Assembly (NCBI GenBank): GCA_037178975.1
Contig: JASJZH010000003.1
Span: forward strand, 6,758,001-6,822,000
Length of the DNA: 64,000 nt
Origin: Oscheius tipulae
Taxonomy: Eukaryota > Nematoda > Chromadorea > Rhabditida > Rhabditidae
Reading direction: 5' to 3'
The position numbers and the translations under genes are program-made. Below, piece after piece: positions 1 through 11,401 of this stretch. The number at the start of each line of letters is the position of its first letter. Within the stretch, counting starts at the first letter, position 1. The notes under the pieces were generated by a model, which worked only from the letters and a program-made list of their open reading frames with translations, was not told the DNA's origin and did not search any database.

Positions 1-371
1 CAGTACAGTGGATGTTCCATTCGTCCATCCCCCAAAAAATGAATAACAGCATATCGTCCCTCCACATTCTGTTCATGTTTTGGTCTGACGAATGTTCCCA
101 GAATGATCTGTCTGGTTCCTAAAGGAAGATCACTTTGGAAAGCATTGGTACTAACCAATGTCCTTGTCAATGAACGTATCTCCAATATTTTTCAATTGCC
201 ACATATTGATGGTTCGCTGGTACCAGGCCAGGCCTGTCAAAATGGCTAAGACTATCAAGGCTAGGCGGAGAGTCTGAAATGAATTGAGTAGATAGTGTCA
301 CCGTCACTGTTACTCACCCATTCCGCCACGGAAGGACAGTATCTTCTGATCGCGAGTCGAGTCTGTGCCAT
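1..371 (-). CDS. 5' end of a type II membrane protein gene (partial)
   Basis: Three exons can be joined on the minus strand: 318-371, 156-273 and 1-118, running off the left edge. The ATG is at 371. The first 18 residues are basic (MAQTRLAIRRYCPSVAEW). They are followed by a hydrophobic stretch (LALIVLAILTGLAWY) that reads as an uncleaved signal anchor, then by a lumenal-looking segment that includes RYAVIHFLGDGRMEHPLY. The second intron (119-155) is only 37 nt, GTTAGT to TTTAG, and the frame is kept through both joins. The N-terminal layout is typical of Golgi type II enzymes such as glycosyltransferases, but I do not recognise the family and most of the protein is outside the window. Confidence 0.6.
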
Positions 372-842
372 ATGGAACCAGACTTTGCGCATGCTCCAGC
401 GCATATTCTGATTTCAAGGAAAAAAAATGGAACAGTTGTTGCTGGGAAAGACGGCTGACACGTTGATTGACCGGGAAAGGGAGAGCTTGTAGATCCGATA
501 GATAGCACATGATCCGATCGCCAGACTGACTCTAAGCAAGGGAAGCGGCGGGACTTTATTAGAATGCGTTTTTTTCTGATCATACGAACGTTTTCAATTC
601 CGTAATTATACAGTTTCTCGACGATAAGGCCAACTAATCCTCCGTCAAGAGATGCCAGTGACCCGAATTCTGAATCCGATTACAAAAGGAGAAAGGGATG
701 GGAAGTGTCTAGGAGTTAGTGGGCTAACTTTTGTTCTCATCTATCATGTCTGCACGGAATACTAACCTTGGCACGGCAGTCTCGGTGGTCAATTGGCGCA
801 GCATATCTGGGGGCCCAAGATTCCGTTTCTGGCAAAGATTTC

Positions 843-960
843 AGGACATGCTTGATATCATTTTGAAAATTTAAACGTGGAAAAAATGAGAAAAGAACTT
901 TCAGGGGCAGCGCCCCTGGTCTGAACGAACTAATATTTTGGTACGGTGCCCAAAAGTTCA
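843..960. repeat. dispersed repeat, copy 1
   Basis: This stretch reads TGCTTGATATCATTTTGAA, then ACTTTCAGGGGCAG, a GC-rich GGGGCAGCGCCCC hairpin, and ends near GGTACGGTGCCCAAAA. The same order of blocks recurs near 5475, 37595, 44020 and 59925. Copies are diverged, and the ends are approximate. Confidence 0.5.
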
Positions 961-1229
961 GATCAGAGCGCGCCCGAGTCAGCTGCTGTGATTGTTGTTT
1001 TGAGCCCTATAGTCCGATTTCCTACTATTGAGATGTTCAGATAAGTTATAGATATTGATCAGAGCTACAACTTCGGATAACATACCACAGTCCGAACATC
1101 GAAGCTCCTATGAGCCTCGTCCCTCATAGCAAATTTATCCGTTTGAACAGAAACCCTATCGTAAATGGACAAAGAAGGGCAAGAAAACTGAAAATGGACC
1201 AATTCCCCATAATCATCTCTACCTCCCGC

Positions 1230-1253
1230 ATTTGCATCCAGCAACATGCAAAT
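1230..1253. promoter_or_regulatory. inverted pair of octamer motifs
   Basis: ATTTGCAT (1230-1237) and ATGCAAAT (1246-1253) form a perfect inverted pair with an 8-nt spacer. ATTTGCAT is the classic POU-domain octamer. Whether it is used is unknown; the nearest confident gene starts over 1 kb away. Confidence 0.3.
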
Positions 1254-1841
1254 GTGGTCGTAGTCCGGTCCGCGTGTTGTGTGTTCCCTCTCTCTCCCTC
1301 TCAACCCTGTACATACATATCGTTGTGTCCCATCCCTTCCGGTATTCGTGCCTCGCGTGCCCTTCTGTCACACTTTCCCTTCTTTTTCTGTCCTGAATCT
1401 CTTGTAAACAGAGTACATTCAGCAGTCAAATCCTCATTTCTATGCCAATCGGCTTACGGTCCAATACCAGCACACGCAACTGTCTCTCATCCTTTTTTCA
1501 GCGACCCATCGAACCAGAATTGTTTCTCTCTCCGGGATGGCCAACAAGGGCCATCAGCGTGTTCATCACGTCTCGGACACCGTGAGTCATTCTTGTCATT
1601 AGTCACGAAGAGGGCCCCATCGCCTGCTATTGACAGCTGTATATAGTGTTTTATTTCTTTAGAAAAATGGCCACTTTTGGCAGAAAAACTGTGACGCTGC
1701 CACTCGAGTGTCTCTTGAACACAGTCCATTAGGCGATCATCTGTTCCGAAAGTTTGCCATCGATTTTGGTTGGTTATTGCGGCGCCCATGATTTTCTCAT
1801 TTCCAATGACTAGAATCCTTCAATCACTACCACACACTCTC

Positions 1842-1955
1842 GGTGTCTTTTTGTTAAAAAAATTCGTTGTTTTATAGAAAAGTTTCCAAATTGCTTGGTC
1901 TGGTACTGTTTGGAGGCAATTAAATTCGCTTTTCAAAACGAAGGTAGTAACAACT
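1842..1955 (-). pseudogene. relic of an MSP gene 5' flank without coding sequence
   Basis: From GGTGTCTTTTT at 1842 to about 1955 the sequence follows the 5' flanks of MSP copies 2 (from 28391) and 3 (from 39306). Shared blocks include TTCGTTGTTTTA, AAGTTTCCAAATTGCTTG, GGAGGCAATTA and TTTTCAAAACGAAGGTAG. Similarity stops exactly where the promoter box CAATTAGG should lie. No TATA box or MSP reading frame follows toward lower coordinates. It is best read as a decayed or truncated MSP duplication in minus orientation. Confidence 0.6.
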
Positions 1956-2339
1956 ACTATTCCCTGTGCCTGTCCCTGTCCATTGTTATCCAGTCTCTCT
2001 TCCAATCCAAAGCATTCTCTCAAAGTTGTTACAAGAAACCCCATTTTATAGTACCAACCGGGTGTCTCGCAATCTCTCCCCCTGAGTACAGAAGTAGACA
2101 TATAATAATCGATGGACCACCCTCTCTCCCTTGTCGGAACTTTCCCTAATTGTCCATGGGTCTCACGTCGTTGCAACACGCACCTATGGTGGATTTGTGG
2201 AACGGCGGCTGGCCGTCCACACCCTCTCTCGACTACCAGTTTTGGGCCATAAACTCCTTTTTGAGACTCCTCGCGCTTATATTTGCAAATCATCCAGGAT
2301 CCATGTCTCACAAAGCTGTCAATGTTTCAGGTGCGCTAC

Positions 2340-4436
2340 ATGAGAAATCCTGTTGACACGATCGGTCCGTCAGTTAGCAATAACTATCAGGGGCCGATTC
2401 CGAGGATTCGGACCAAGCAGCAGAATGATCAGAAACCGCTGAAGAGATTCGACACGTTCGGAGAGAATGCCATCGAGACGGTTAGTCGCACTTCAATGTC
2501 TGGGTGCCAGTCTTTTGATCTCTCTAACTGTCTCCTGACCAGAATTATATTGGTACTATTTAAAAAGTTTGATCCATGAATAACTACATAGTGAATGACT
2601 GATGGTAAGTCCGTGTAGATCAACTTTTTGGCCTGTGCACCAACTTAATTCTCTCTCTCTCTCTGTCAGAATCGTAATTTTCAACATGATACTATTTCTT
2701 TCATGATTCCTTTTCCAACTCTTTTTTGTTCGACTCAGTCTTGACTCTTTGTCTCCCACCTTTGACTGCCAGACTAGAATGTCAACTGACCCACTTAACC
2801 GACTCACATGTTTGTAACTTTTACATGATTTCTCCTATAGCTCTTACGCAAAACGTTTATCGCCTCTAATCGGCTATTTGAACCTAACTTTTGAACCTAA
2901 CTTTTGCTTCTCTGTTTTCACCCTTCTAGCTGCAAGAGAAAGATTAGTAGTTGAGACCGAGAGACATTGAGTAATCACGACGCGTGCGACAGAAAAAGAC
3001 TCACGTCATACCGTCTGTTCCAGATTTACGACGAGTTCCGCTTTCTGGACGAGGCAGATGCCCCGTCGCCGGCCTCCAGTGGTCAGGCTATCTTGAACAA
3101 GAGAAAAGGAAAACGTCCAACTCCGTCCTACATGGCATATTCTATCCTCTCGGTTATTCAGCTGGTCTCATCGACTATTCTACTGGCTTTGGCCTTGTTC
3201 CGATTTTGGAACAATTTCAAGCCTAAGAACAGCTTCGTGGACTTTGATCGACCGGAAGGATTGGATCTTCTCCAGCCCGAGGGTCTTCGACTCTTGAGGG
3301 AACGAACAGCAGTCTCCATCATTCTCCCAGCCTTCTTCCAACTCGTCTCGGCCATTTTCGGATTTTGGCCGTTTGGCGGTAAACAACAGAGACCGATGCA
3401 GGTACCTCTTTCAATTTTTGTAGAGGGGGAATCCACTTCCAGGTTCTACAGTTGGTGTTCTGTCTATTGTCAGTGATCCTTTGGATCAGAGCAGCGGAGA
3501 CGATTGGCATGGAGTTGAATGTTCAGTTCATCCAGTTGAAGGTTGAAGGAGATGAGTAAGTGAGAGGGATTTTAAGAGACAGTTTTGTTCAGTTTGACTC
3601 TTCCGATCAGTCTACTAGCCTTGGCTGTCGGCTGTTTTGAGACCGTCATCTTGCCATCGATAGCAGTCATTATGATTGGACAAGATTTATTGGGACACAG
3701 AAGACATCCTAGGGTGAGTAAAGCGTTTTACTATCTCTCTGTCTCTCTCCCATTACCTAATCCCCCCTTCAGGACTTCTGTGCAATAATCCTCTCAATTG
3801 GAACAGCATTGGTATCAGCCGCTTCGGTCTGTTTCTCTGCCTTCGCCACTTCAAGAACTCTCTCTGTTCTGTAAGTTCCCACCTGCCAATGGCTCGCATG
3901 TAATAATCCAGGGCTGCTCCGCCGAATGGCTCCAATCGGTCCGTGTTCTTCGCTTTCGGCTTACGGGAACTTCTCTCAACCAGTCACATCCTTCTTTGTG
4001 CCATTTTCTCCTTTTTCGCCGCTCTTCATGGCGATGTCGGTGTCTCCATGGCTGCCGCTGCTCTTCAATTGTGAGTTTGACAGGAACTGTAATAGTGACA
4101 CACATTCTCTCCCTCTTTCTCTCCATAATATCATTATTTTCCAGTACAAACATAGTGACGCTGTCACTGTTTTCGCTCTCGGGTGCTCGACTCGCTGCCA
4201 TTGTCTCGAACAGTGTCCTTCTCGACTCTGGAGGCGGACCTCTTGCTCTTCCCAAGTACTCCTCTTTCTCTCTCCACTTCAAACCTTTTTTCAGCGTGGT
4301 GTTGCTCTATTCTCTCCTCGGAGCCCTGCTCCTTCTCCTCACCTGCCAGCTCATCTCCACAGTTTTCTCCATTCGTGACAAGGAGAAAAAGAACGGGAAA
4401 ATTATGCCTCTGCCAGGCGAAAGAACATCTTTTTGA
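2340..4436 (+). CDS. multipass membrane protein of unknown family
   Basis: Exons: 2340-2480, 3024-3401, 3443-3555, 3593-3713, 3773-3870, 3912-4070 and 4145-4436, all joining in frame. The ATG at 2340 lies 9 nt behind TTTCAG (2325-2330), so the message is probably trans-spliced. The N-terminal ~90 residues are polar and cytoplasmic-looking. About eight hydrophobic segments follow, including SILSVIQLVSSTILLALALF, ISLLALAVGCFETVILPSIA and VVLLYSLLGALLLLLTCQLI. The tail is basic (RDKEKKNGK). A stretch at 4256-4294 has perfect intron borders and is divisible by three, so it may be spliced out or retained. I do not recognise the family. Confidence 0.7.
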
Positions 4437-4600
4437 ATCCACAAAATAAAATATCAAAGTCGAGCAGTTATTTTTATTCGAGGGGAGAGAGAGGATCCAG
4501 TTTCATATAAACACGGGAGAGAACCCAATCGAGCGAATAGAATCTAATCAAACTGTTTCTGTCCCTCACTGGTGTAAGTGTCATATCCCTATCGTTAACA

Positions 4601-7492
4601 ATGCGACGACTGGTATTTTTCCTACTCTTCTTACCTTTTCTGGTACTCGGGACAGGAAATGGAACCAGTTTGGTAAGTTAGTAGTAGTGAGAGAAAACAA
4701 GATGCACCGACTCTTTGAACCAGTAGGCTCGAGCGCATCCGAGGATGAAGCGCGCCGCACCGAAATTCGATCTCGATCTGACGAAGCCTGCCCACGAAAG
4801 TACTTTCATCGCCTTTTCCACTTTTAGAGCTGCAAACGAAGCCTAAAGATGCTTAGAAATGTAGAAGGTTTTACAAGTTTCGGACCAGGCACATATCAGG
4901 TCGCGTGCATTTCAAAATCGCGGCAAGCTACTAACCAGACCCCAAAACGGCATTTTCGAGCTTTTTGATATTCTGAAAAGTTATAATTTCAGTGCATCTG
5001 CTCCTCGACCCATGACGCTCCTCTCAGTTCCTTCTTCATGACCACTGCCGACTCTAACGACTGTACTGTTCCCTGGGCCACAGTCTATTACGAGAACGCT
5101 ATCAACAGAACTGGGTATCGGAACATTGCTTCTCTCCCAAATGTTTGCTCAGATGGGCTTTTGTCGACGTGAAAATGTGGATTGGAGGCCAGGACCCCTT
5201 CATAACAGGCTATGTAGCCGGGTTCGCTGAAGGCAATGCGACGAGGGAGTTGATCAAATTGTACAAGAGAAACATGATCGATCCGTTTTGTGATGACGCG
5301 GAAGAGTTTTGCTCTCAGTTGAATGTGTTCCTGGAGGAGAACTACGACTGGATGGAGGGACAGGTCAGTTTTTATTCATATCAGCTCTGATCTACCTCTA
5401 AGGCCCGCGTTTAAACCTACAGGGCTCGACGCGACGGGTAACCTTGCAGCTAAACTCCTTGGAAAGCCTAAGCCTAAGTATTTTTCTGGCATGTTTGGTA
5501 TCATTTTGAAGCTCTAGAAAAGATATCTCTCAAGGGCAGAGAGCCTCGTCAGCACAAATTGGAATTTCGCGGCGCCTAAAACTTCTTCTCTCATTGTCAG
5601 TGCGTCCTCGTGCCTCGGTAGAATGGTAGTCGTTGATCTATTGCTTCCAGATTGAAAAGAACCGAGACGATCCCTTTTGGCACAAGATAGCCATGGTTTT
5701 GGGACAAGTGAAAGGAATGATCGATGGTTACGAGGGCTTCTTCGACCTACCAATGACCACCAAGCAGATCATCACTCATCCCGTCTAGTAAGTTCACTGA
5801 ACTGGAAAGTTACAAAGCGGATTTAGTTACATGCAGCTGTTCGGTGATTTGGAAGATCTAAAGGAAAAGTTCCACTACCCGGAAGAGAAAAAGAATCCTA
5901 GGAAGTCCAAGTCTCATTGCTCTGCTCTTGTCAAAGTTCTTCCAAGCCAGGTACTGTACTCTTGCTCGGGAGTTGGAACTGGACTTGCAGAGCGACATCC
6001 TGTTCTCTCACGTCACCTGGACAAGCTATGCCAGCATGTTGAGAATGAATAAGAAATACAGTTTCCCATTCGGAGAGGCAGGTCGAGTCATCTCGTTCAG
6101 CGGATATCCAGGTACGGTCACGGTCACTGTCACTCTGTCTCTTTCCAGGCGTTGTCACTTCAATAGACGACTTTGTTCTCACTTCTGCTAAGCTGGCAAT
6201 CTTAGAAACGACCATAGAAAACCACAATGAGAGTCTATGGAAGAAGATCACTCCCCAGTCCGTGCTCTACTTCCTTCGTGCTCCAGCAGCTCACTATTCT
6301 GCCGGGAGTGGAAAGGAATGGGTTGCAACGTTCTCCAAGTACAATAGTGGAACTTACAACAATCAGTGGCAGATCCTGGACTACAATAAGTTCAGGAGAG
6401 GACGACCAACTCAAAAGCCGGGACTGTTGACCATGTTGGAGCAGATGCCGTGAGTATATACAATTTTAGAATGAGGCAGTACGTTTGTCATTTGCGTTAA
6501 ACATTTGTGAACAGAGAATGCCTGACTTTTCTGATGGTTTTCAAGATTAGCTGATTAGTCAGCATGTCTGGCTGTTATGGCTGTTACTACTGTCTAGCTC
6601 TGCCCTGTCCAGTTCTTTTTGGCGTTGTGTACTCTTGACTACTGTCAATCTCTGTATCTTTCCCCTTACAGTCTCTTGTACTATCCTCATAGTAAGACTG
6701 TTTTTAATCTCTTTCTGACTTTTCTTGTTTCTTGACTGCTCCCTAAGACTTACTGGAAACACCTGTCACCAAACTAGATCTACATGCGACAGGACGACAG
6801 TTTTCCTTTAAATACTGCTGTTTTCAGTGCAATGATAGTGGTCACCGACTTAACGGTGCAGTTGATGGAGAAGACCTATTGGTCTGGTTATAACCGAGTC
6901 TACTCTCCCCAGCTCTTCTCCTACAGTGGCCAACCTGCCATGGTCAAGAAGTTCGGTAACTGGTACAGGTATTGTCAAGTCGTTGGCACCTCTCAATCTG
7001 TTTTCAGTTACGACAAGGCTCCCAGAGCCCTGATCTTTGCTCGAGACCAAGGAAATGTCAAAGATGTGAACTCAATGCTCGCTCTGATGCGCTACAACAA
7101 TTTTCAAGAGGACCCATTGTCCAGATGTGACTGTACTCCGCCTTACTCTGCCGAGTCGACCATTGCAGCCCGATCTGATCTGAACAGTCCAAATGGTAAA
7201 TATCCGATCAAGGATCAAGGCTTCATGGACATGGGAGCGACTGATGCCAAGATCACGAGTAATCAATGGATTGATAGTTTGCGGTTTTTGGCTCTGGCCG
7301 GACCTCCTGGTGAGCTGGACAGTCTCTTAGAACTGTTAGTTTCTAGGCGGATCTTCCCGAGGAGTGCCGGAGTTCCACTGGGACACTTCGATTCTGAAGG
7401 ATACTGTGCCTCATTATGGACAACCTTCCGTGTTCAGATTCAATCCTTGCCTCTACAATTGGGATACGCGAAGTTGTGACTATGGTTACTGA
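4601..7492 (+). CDS. phospholipase B-like protein (PLBD/LAMA family)
   Basis: Eleven or so exons join in frame: 4601-4672, 4993-5114, 5153-5363, 5651-5787, 5827-5950, 5991-6111, 6149-6449, 6828-6968, 7008-7309 and 7347-7492 are clear. The N terminus is a signal peptide (MRRLVFFLLFLPFLVLGTG). The family are lysosomal or secreted N-terminal-nucleophile hydrolases that cleave themselves before a Cys and remove acyl chains from phospholipids. The expected nucleophile motif SHCSALVK is present, as are PGLLTMLEQMP, YWSGYNR, the DPLSRCDC block and a Cys-bearing C terminus (NPCLYNWDTRSCDYGY). The intron at 4673-4992 is repeat-like and that at 5364-5650 holds a dispersed repeat. C. elegans has paralogues of this family. 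Confidence 0.9.
5475..5585. repeat. dispersed repeat, copy 2 (intron of the phospholipase B-like gene)
   Basis: It contains CTGGCATGTTTGGTATCATT, TTGAAGCTCT, CAAGGGCAGAGAGCCTCGTC and TTCGCGGCGCCTAAAA in that order. This is the clearest copy of the family seen also near 843, 37595, 44020 and 59925. Confidence 0.55.
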
Positions 7493-7648
7493 ATGAAAGA
7501 TAGAGAAAGAGAGACATGGACGGGATAGTCCCTGACAGAGAGTACAGAGACACAACAGCACAGCCCAGAGTCCGAAGCAGGCTGAAGCCCAGTTCGGCTT
7601 GACTTGTCAGATGCTTTATTACTTTGCTACTTGCAAGATCAAAAGAGA

Positions 7649-7752
7649 AACTTTTGCTCCACAAACAAGCAAACTTGGCAATTAGGCAACATCCAAGAAA
7701 CTATAAAAGGCGAGGAATCGCCAGAGAAAGCCATAGCATCAATCGGATCACC
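7649..7752 (+). promoter_or_regulatory. MSP copy 1 core promoter
   Basis: AAACTTTTG at 7649, CAATTAGG at 7679-7686 and TATAAAA at 7702-7708 precede the ATG at 7753. The TATA box lies about 45 nt before the ATG, so the leader must be very short. The same three elements in the same order precede the other sperm genes in this window. Confidence 0.55.
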
Positions 7753-8133
7753 ATGGCCACGGTTCCTCCCGGAGACATCGCTACCCAGCCCGCTTCGAAG
7801 ATCGTCTTCAACGCGCCCTACGACGACAAGCACACCTACCACATCAAGATCGTCAACTCCTCTGCTCGTCGCATCGGCTGGGCCATCAAGACAACGAACA
7901 TGAAGCGTCTGGGAGTGGATCCTGCCTGCGGATGCCTAGACCCCAAGGAAGCTACCCTGATGGCTGTGAGCTGCGACGCCTTCGCCTTCGGACAGGAGGA
8001 CACCAATAACGACCGCATCACCATCGAGTGGACCAACACCCCGGATGGAGCTGCCAAGCAGTTCCGTCGCGAATGGTTCCAAGGAGATGGCATGGTCCGT
8101 CGCAAGAACCTCCCCATCGAGTACAACCCCTAG
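7753..8133 (+). CDS. msp: major sperm protein, copy 1
   Basis: An intronless gene of 126 codons. MSP is the small beta-sandwich protein that polymerises into the filament network driving crawling of nematode amoeboid sperm; it also acts as an extracellular signal to oocytes. The product starts [20 protein letters not shown] and ends [16 protein letters not shown]. Length and sequence fit the family throughout, including [13 protein letters not shown] and [11 protein letters not shown]. The polyadenylation signal AATAAA is at 8140-8145. The protein is identical to copies 2 and 3, which implies recent duplication or gene conversion. This is the only copy not inside another gene. Confidence 0.97.
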   Translation: MATVPPGDIATQPASKIVFNAPYDDKHTYHIKIVNSSARRIGWAIKTTNMKRLGVDPACGCLDPKEATLMAVSCDAFAFGQEDTNNDRITIEWTNTPDGAAKQFRREWFQGDGMVRRKNLPIEYNP

Positions 8134-8831
8134 ACGTGGAATAAATGTTAGGGAGCATGGTGTTCTTTCTCTTTCTTGGCACACTGACAGTTCGACTAAC
8201 TAGGAACCCCTTTCTTTTCTTCTGCGAAAGTAGTCCTTTTAGTCATACCTTCTTGTAGCTTCTACTTCTCGTCTTATCTGCAGAACTGTACTCTAAGGGC
8301 CTTGTATGTTTACTAGATAGTGCAGAATACACGGAGAATAGAATAAAGGAATCTTAGAGAGAGCGGCCTAGCCAAAGGGGCCAGAGATAAAGATTGCCTT
8401 GTTGCAGCGATAGGTAACATATATATATAGGGGCTAATAGTCATGATTCGTCATAGGTGAGGGGTCGGAGAATGACCAAAGGGTCTCTAGAGGAGACACT
8501 TTAGTAGTCCACGTTCTTCTGCAGCTCTTCTTGACTTTTGGATCTTCTATGTATTCCACACTTGGTGTCGTCTAGAGGAATCTCCTTGTTCGGACGCTCT
8601 CCTGGACCTGAACTACTAGGGTGACTGAAAACTACCGTCTACACTACTTCGACTTTATTTTCGTATCTTTGTTGACTCTTTTTGTTCAAAATAAGTGGTA
8701 AATACTGCTACTCTCGCCTCTTTGCTTCAGAGGAGATACTGTACTTGCCGCTCGGGTAGTCAACTGATCTCTTCAAGACACTGACTTCCTCATAGTTCAA
8801 TAAAGAGTCTTTAGGTCATGAAACATCTTTA
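8134..8831. other. intergenic region with duplicated MSP 3' flank
   Basis: About the first 170 bases, to roughly 8300, are the reverse complement of 27781-27940, the 3' flank of MSP copy 2. Shared blocks are AGCTTCTACTTCTCGTC and ATCTGCAGAACTGTACTC. The duplicated unit therefore extends beyond the coding region. A short (TA)n run lies near 8421. I see no gene in the rest. Confidence 0.55.
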
Positions 8832-10542
8832 TTAGTAAGGCACCTTGTCATCTTTGTTGTTCCACAGCTGGAAGGGGGCCATGTAATCGGGGCACTTCAT
8901 GTTCTCCAGCTTCCTCAAATGGTCCGTCTTGGGGTTCTTCAAAAAGTCGTGGAAGGCCTTATCATCGAAGCCGACAGCGGCAGCGTCCTGAGCTGTCGCA
9001 GCGTAGTAGATGGCATCGAATCGGGCCCAAAGGCATGCTCCCAGACACATTGGACAGGGGTAGCAGGAAGTGTAGAGAACACAGCCGGAGAGGTCAAAGT
9101 TTCCTGAAAAAGATTAGTTTGAATAGGGTGAGAACGAGTTAAAAGCAGCGCCAGTCTCTCCTCTCTGTCTCCGTGTCCTCCCCGTTTGTAAAGGTGGTCA
9201 AGAACTGGTACAGGAACAAGGAAATTATTTCCACTTTACACCTGTGACCTGATATGGACAGACCTTGAGTTGATGGGCTGAGAAAGGAAGGCGTCTTCCA
9301 ACAGGCAGTCTGGCTTGGAATCAGAGAGACTCGTGAGTCATTGAGATTCTTGACTCACTAGATCAATTCATTCTCTATTCATTTCTCCAAAACTACTGCT
9401 TGACTACCTGATCTCTTGACTCTCGCTATCTCTCGAGCAGCTCTCTAACTCTAAATCTGTATGGATCTGGAGCTGAGTCTCTTGTTGAGCGACCCAACCG
9501 ATCTTTGTCCTTTGCCATGTTCACCCCCTATACAGTTCCAGCAGTGATAGAATGTCTTTCAGACAAACTCTGCCAGTAACTGTCTTTCTCTCATCCACTA
9601 ACAAGGAAAGTTTGAACTGTGCTCCAGATATCATAAATCGAACTTCGCCACCAAAATCAGCAAAAAGTTCTGATCCTGAGAAGCATCTCCGATTTCGCTA
9701 TCATTTTTGCTTCTTTGACCTAAGCCAGTATTTGCTTTTTACAAGGAACTGGACCAAGTTTCAGCAATTCGCTAGAGAAAAGAAACTAAAATGGTCGCAT
9801 AGCGAAATCGGAGATACCCCTCAGAATCAGAACTTTTTGCTGATTTCTGTGATGAAGTCCGATTTTTGATATCTGGAGTATGGTCCAAAAACTTCCCTTG
9901 TAAGTCTTTTGATACGTTGTCATTCTATGTCATTTTCTTTTGTCCCACCCAATTCAGAAACTGAAGAAGAAATTACAATGACATCAGGGAACCTGACTCC
10001 TTCCCAAACGTCCTTGGTTTTGCACGACCTTTACTTTCGAACTATTGGTGGCTTAAAGGTGCTACTGCAAACTCTACCTAGTTTTCATTTAAAGTCACTC
10101 TGTTTTGAATAGACTCTTCTGTGTACATACGATCTATTGTCTGGCCTTACTGACGTTTCTTTGTTGATTATAGTCCCCTATCGAATTGAAGCATCAAAAA
10201 ACAATGAGACAACATTCGAAAAAGGCTCATTTTAAGATCAAAAGCTGGTTGTTTGTTCTCCCGCGTGAATCGGATTATACCGCACAATACTATCACAAGT
10301 CCATGTGACTTACCCAGCTTTTTGCAGGCGTTTCGGATGGCGGTCACTTCGGCGTGCATTGTGGGGTCATTCGTCGCGAGAACCTGAAGAACGTTGACGA
10401 AATGTAATGTCTAAAAGTACCATGTTGTGTCCGGTAGCTACAATTTTTCCGTCCTTGACGACAACAGCTCCGAAGGGACCTCCGTCGTTGGCTTTGACTC
10501 CCGCCAAGGCCTCCTCGACGGCCATTTGCATGTGTTCATGGT
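8832..10542 (-). CDS. guanine deaminase, GuaD-type (cytidine deaminase fold)
   Basis: Three exons are secure: 10421-10542, 10314-10383 and 8832-9103. The zinc site is complete: HAEV (His ligand and catalytic Glu) in exon 2 and PCPMC (two Cys ligands) in exon 3. GPFGAVVVKDGKIV, NDPTMHAE, YTSCYPCPMCLGA and the C-terminal block APFQLWNNKDDKVPY match the bacterial guanine deaminase GuaD more than cytidine or tRNA deaminases. The likely reaction is guanine to xanthine plus ammonia in purine salvage. Codon 1 is not settled: an upstream exon ending at about 10627 (LAKD before DHEHMQMAV) fits the phase, but its ATG is not visible. Internal ATGs in EHMQMAV are an alternative start. The 1.2-kb second intron holds a foldback element. 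Confidence 0.85.
9600..9902. mobile_element. foldback (MITE-like) element in the deaminase intron
   Basis: Two arms of about 100 bases (9600-9703 and 9798-9902) are inverted copies of each other. The best block, starting CTCCAGATATCA and ending TCCGATTTCGCTAT, spans about 80 bases with roughly ten mismatches. Outer ends read ACAAGG and CCTTGT. The 95-base middle is A/T-rich and partly self-pairing. No coding frame of its own is credible. Size and structure fit a non-autonomous DNA transposon or long hairpin; no target-site duplication could be confirmed. Confidence 0.75.
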
Positions 10543-11401
10543 CTGAAAGAGAGTTTTTGGATAAAGAATCTTTTTCACATTTCCGGACCCCTATCAGTCA
10601 CATGTTATCAATCAAAAGATGACTCCTACCGTCTTTTGCGAGAGGTCTTAGTCAATTCTGTTAACCCCTATCGATTTCGTTTTTATCCAGTAGTCGATTG
10701 GCGCCAAAACTTTGAACGAAGGGTCTCATTGGGTCAACAAATATTCGGGACACAGGGAAAGAAAGAGACAGTGGACGAGATTCTGGTTCAGGTACTGAAT
10801 TAAACTGAATCAACAAATTGCACTAGTAGTATTAAAGTAAATAGTACTTCGCATTTTCTCTTTCCGGTTCCCACCTTATGCTAGAGTTTCACCGTTTGCA
10901 GAGATTTAAACCGGTAAATATTTGGAAATGTTAAGCTATAAGCTACCTTATGGTCGCACCCACTGGAGTGAATGAAAAGAAAAAGAAGAAGAAGGAAGAC
11001 TCACTGATAGGTTGGACTGGTTTTTTAGACGACATTTCGTTCCTTGAGAAAAGATTGGGACTGAAAGGGGCGGAGCCACGTGGGGTCGAGAGGCAGCTTT
11101 CTCTGGCGCTCTCCTCGGCGAGAGAGAGTCTTTTGCAGATAAGAGACCGAATATTGTGATACGAGCATCAACAATAAAAAGGTTCAAGAGCAGGACAAGA
11201 TTGACGTCACTGTCTGGCACGAGATGTTGTCTGTCGGTGGGATTTCTTATCGAGTTCGGACAGTTCTGGGCTCTGAAATTGGCATTGGCATGTTTCAGAA
11301 CAGAAGTTGCTAATAAACATTTTATGACACACATACAATTATACCGGTACTGTTTTCTGGATAGGAATGCAGATTGAGGAATGTCTAGGCCCTGAGAGTA
11401 T
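10543..11401. other. region between the deaminase and C2H2 genes
   Basis: It probably holds the first exon and promoter of the deaminase gene (minus strand). A minus-strand open frame at 10948-11334 has no start or splice support and an unconvincing sequence. I see nothing else. Confidence 0.4.

Larger units (their letters stand above)
372..2339. other. intergenic region, no convincing gene
   Basis: The long open frames here are low in complexity and lack splice or start context. The region holds one copy of a dispersed repeat (about 843-960), a pair of inverted octamer motifs (1230-1253), and a relic of an MSP 5' flank (1842-1955). The last 200 bases before 2330 look like the leader of the next gene and end in a TTTCAG acceptor. 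Confidence 0.5.

Noticed and set aside
1110-1646. Long plus-strand open frame of 178 codons
   Set aside because: Low-complexity Ser/Pro/Cys composition, no acceptor or trans-splice site before the ATG, and open frames on the other strand too.
1820-2311. 163-codon minus-strand frame
   Set aside because: Part of it is the translated MSP 5' flank relic, shared with non-coding flank of MSP copy 3; the rest has no support.
10948-11334. 128-codon minus-strand frame upstream of the deaminase
   Set aside because: No ATG context or splice join to the deaminase exons; composition looks random.
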